Below are positions 13,793-14,326 of a stretch of DNA of 14,326 nucleotides, in pieces. This DNA is from JABDLO01 sp035327565. Lineage in GTDB: Bacteria > Bacteroidota > Bacteroidia > Chitinophagales > Saprospiraceae. Each line of letters begins with the position of its first letter. The first letter of the stretch is position 1. The DNA is taken from contig DAOLDB010000081.1 in the NCBI GenBank assembly GCA_035327565.1, positions 1-14,326 of the forward strand, given 5' to 3'. Under the pieces are notes generated by a model. The model was not told where the DNA came from and made no database searches. It saw only the letters and a list, made by a program, of their open reading frames with translations. Made by a program: the position numbers and the translations under genes.

Positions 13793-14095
13793 TTAAGCTA
13801 CTGCACATAATGATTTTTGTTTAAAAGCCTCTAAAGGAGCGATTCCACCTAAAGAAGTATGTATTCTCACTGTAATATACCCACCATCAATATATGTGAA
13901 TTTGATTTTATGCAACATACTATGATTCCCCAAAATATATTTATAAAAGCACTCTTCTTTTATAGGTTTGAAAAAAGATTCAGCCATTGCATAGTCCCGA
14001 CAATTGCCCTTTCTGGACATTGATAGGGTACAATTGTATTCATTGAGTAATCTGGCAAAGTCATTACATGGAAATTGGACATCCTTATTTGCCAT
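13793..14095 (-). pseudogene. IS3-family transposase (OrfB) C-terminal remnant
   Basis: The minus-strand frame of 100 codons matches the last part of IS3-type DDE transposases (rve integrase core). 'NDFARLLNEYNCTLSMSRKGNC' corresponds to the usual 'F..LL...G...SMSRKGNC', followed by 'RDYAMAESFFKPIKEECFY' containing the third catalytic residue (the glutamate of AESFF), and 'RIHTSLGGIAPLEAF' near the end. The two catalytic aspartates and all of the N-terminal half are absent. The canonical 'DNA' before the glutamate reads 'DYA', and the tyrosine-rich segment before 'RIH' is altered, so it is also degenerate. The first codons (MANKDV) come from the adjacent tandem repeat rather than the transposase. 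The frame ends in TAA on the minus strand at 13793, close to the natural C-terminus. It is a dead fragment. Confidence 0.8.
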
Positions 14096-14141
14096 TTTAT
14101 GTACATCCTTATTTGCCGAAAAATGTACATTATTGATTGCC
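14079..14141. repeat. 24-bp tandem repeats, possibly an IS21-family terminus
   Basis: ACATCCTTATTTGCC occurs at 14079-14093 and again at 14103-14117. Together with a shared ATGT end they form two 24-bp units (14079-14102 and 14103-14126), and a degenerate third copy begins at 14127. On the minus strand each unit starts TGTACAT and ends GGCAAATAAGGA. IS21-family elements carry several such repeats inside their ends and begin with TG, so this may be a leftover end with its tip near 14129. This identification is from memory of the family and not proven. It sits exactly at the junction between the two transposase remnants. Confidence 0.5.
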
Positions 14142-14142
14142 G

Positions 14143-14326
14143 GTAACAGAAGCTCTCTACAAGCGAAGAAAATCCATCGTGGAGCATCCGTTTGGAATGA
14201 TTTAACGTCAATGGGGCTTCTACTTCATCAGCACCAAAAAGACACTCAAACACGCTTCAGCAGATATCGGGCTCATCTTTTGTGCCTATAATCTGCGCAG
14301 ACTGTTTAATATACTGGATCGGGACA
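14143..14326 (+). pseudogene. IS1182-type transposase C-terminal remnant with internal stop, cut by window end
   Basis: The frame through 14158 encodes 'LYKRRKSIVEHPFGMI', a stop (TAA at 14203-14205), then 'RQWGFYF' and, further on, 'LIFCAYNLRRLFNIL'. This matches the C-terminal DDE domain of IS1182-type transposases, where 'RR..VEHPFG.IKRQWG' carries the last catalytic glutamate and 'AYNL.R' follows. The stop replaces the conserved lysine of IKRQWG, which fits a single AAA-to-TAA change. The left border is abrupt at the tandem repeats, so the N-terminal two thirds are missing. The frame is still open at the last base of the window. It is a nonfunctional remnant, truncated on the left, with the right end unknown. 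Confidence 0.75.

Noticed and set aside
14079..14141. Tandem repeats as a CRISPR array
   Set aside because: The units are adjacent with no spacers, only two are good copies, and no cas genes are present.
13960..14253. 97-codon minus-strand frame across the IS seam
   Set aside because: It runs antisense to the IS1182 remnant, through the tandem repeats and into the IS3 remnant out of frame, so it is a chance frame.
14004..14291. 95-codon plus-strand frame across the IS seam
   Set aside because: It is antisense to the IS3 remnant and out of frame with the IS1182 remnant; the repeated 'TSLFA' pattern comes from the 24-bp DNA repeat.

Overview
The window looks like chromosomal DNA of an aerobic member of the Bacteroidota, possibly near Saprospiraceae; the phylum is an inference from gene families and the genus is not resolved. 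Supporting signs are a LytTR-type response regulator, a TonB-dependent receptor with an N-terminal carboxypeptidase-regulatory-like domain, a six-bladed beta-propeller lipoprotein, AT-rich leaders mostly without strong Shine-Dalgarno sites, and several matches to the Bacteroidota -7 promoter element TAnnTTTG.

Layout, left to right. (1) 1-1649: the likely tail of a sensor kinase, a LytTR response regulator, and a fructosamine-kinase-family gene that starts directly on the regulator's stop codon. (2) 1650-2299: a gap holding a short minus-strand gene that resembles the sensory N-terminus of an AraC-type regulator without its DNA-binding half. (3) 2300-5463: a TonB-dependent outer-membrane receptor, then a YieH-like HAD phosphatase whose promoter lies almost on its start codon. 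(4) 5464-6110: a 647-bp gap with a UUCG hairpin, a spaced direct repeat, a dyad and a small upstream ORF. (5) 6111-10213: a compact heme operon, hemE-hemF-hemB-(56-codon ORF)-hemH, in which every junction is an overlap. (6) 10214-12344: a gap and an SLC13-type permease with two cytoplasmic TrkA-C domains. (7) 12345-13633: a small ORF and a beta-propeller lipoprotein. (8) 13634-14326: a transposase graveyard with an IS3-type C-terminal remnant (minus strand), 24-bp tandem repeats like an IS21-family end, and an IS1182-type C-terminal remnant (plus strand) with an internal stop.

The heme operon is the functional core. HemB makes porphobilinogen, HemE decarboxylates uroporphyrinogen III, HemF oxidises coproporphyrinogen III using O2, and HemH inserts iron. 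The steps before porphobilinogen, from porphobilinogen to uroporphyrinogen III, and from protoporphyrinogen to protoporphyrin must be encoded elsewhere. The most interesting points are an overlooked 56-codon frame that fits exactly between hemB and hemH, a four-cysteine motif inside the ferrochelatase that suggests an iron-sulfur cluster, and the nested insertion-sequence remnants at the right edge. I found no CRISPR array, tRNA or rRNA, and no clear previously undescribed multi-gene system.
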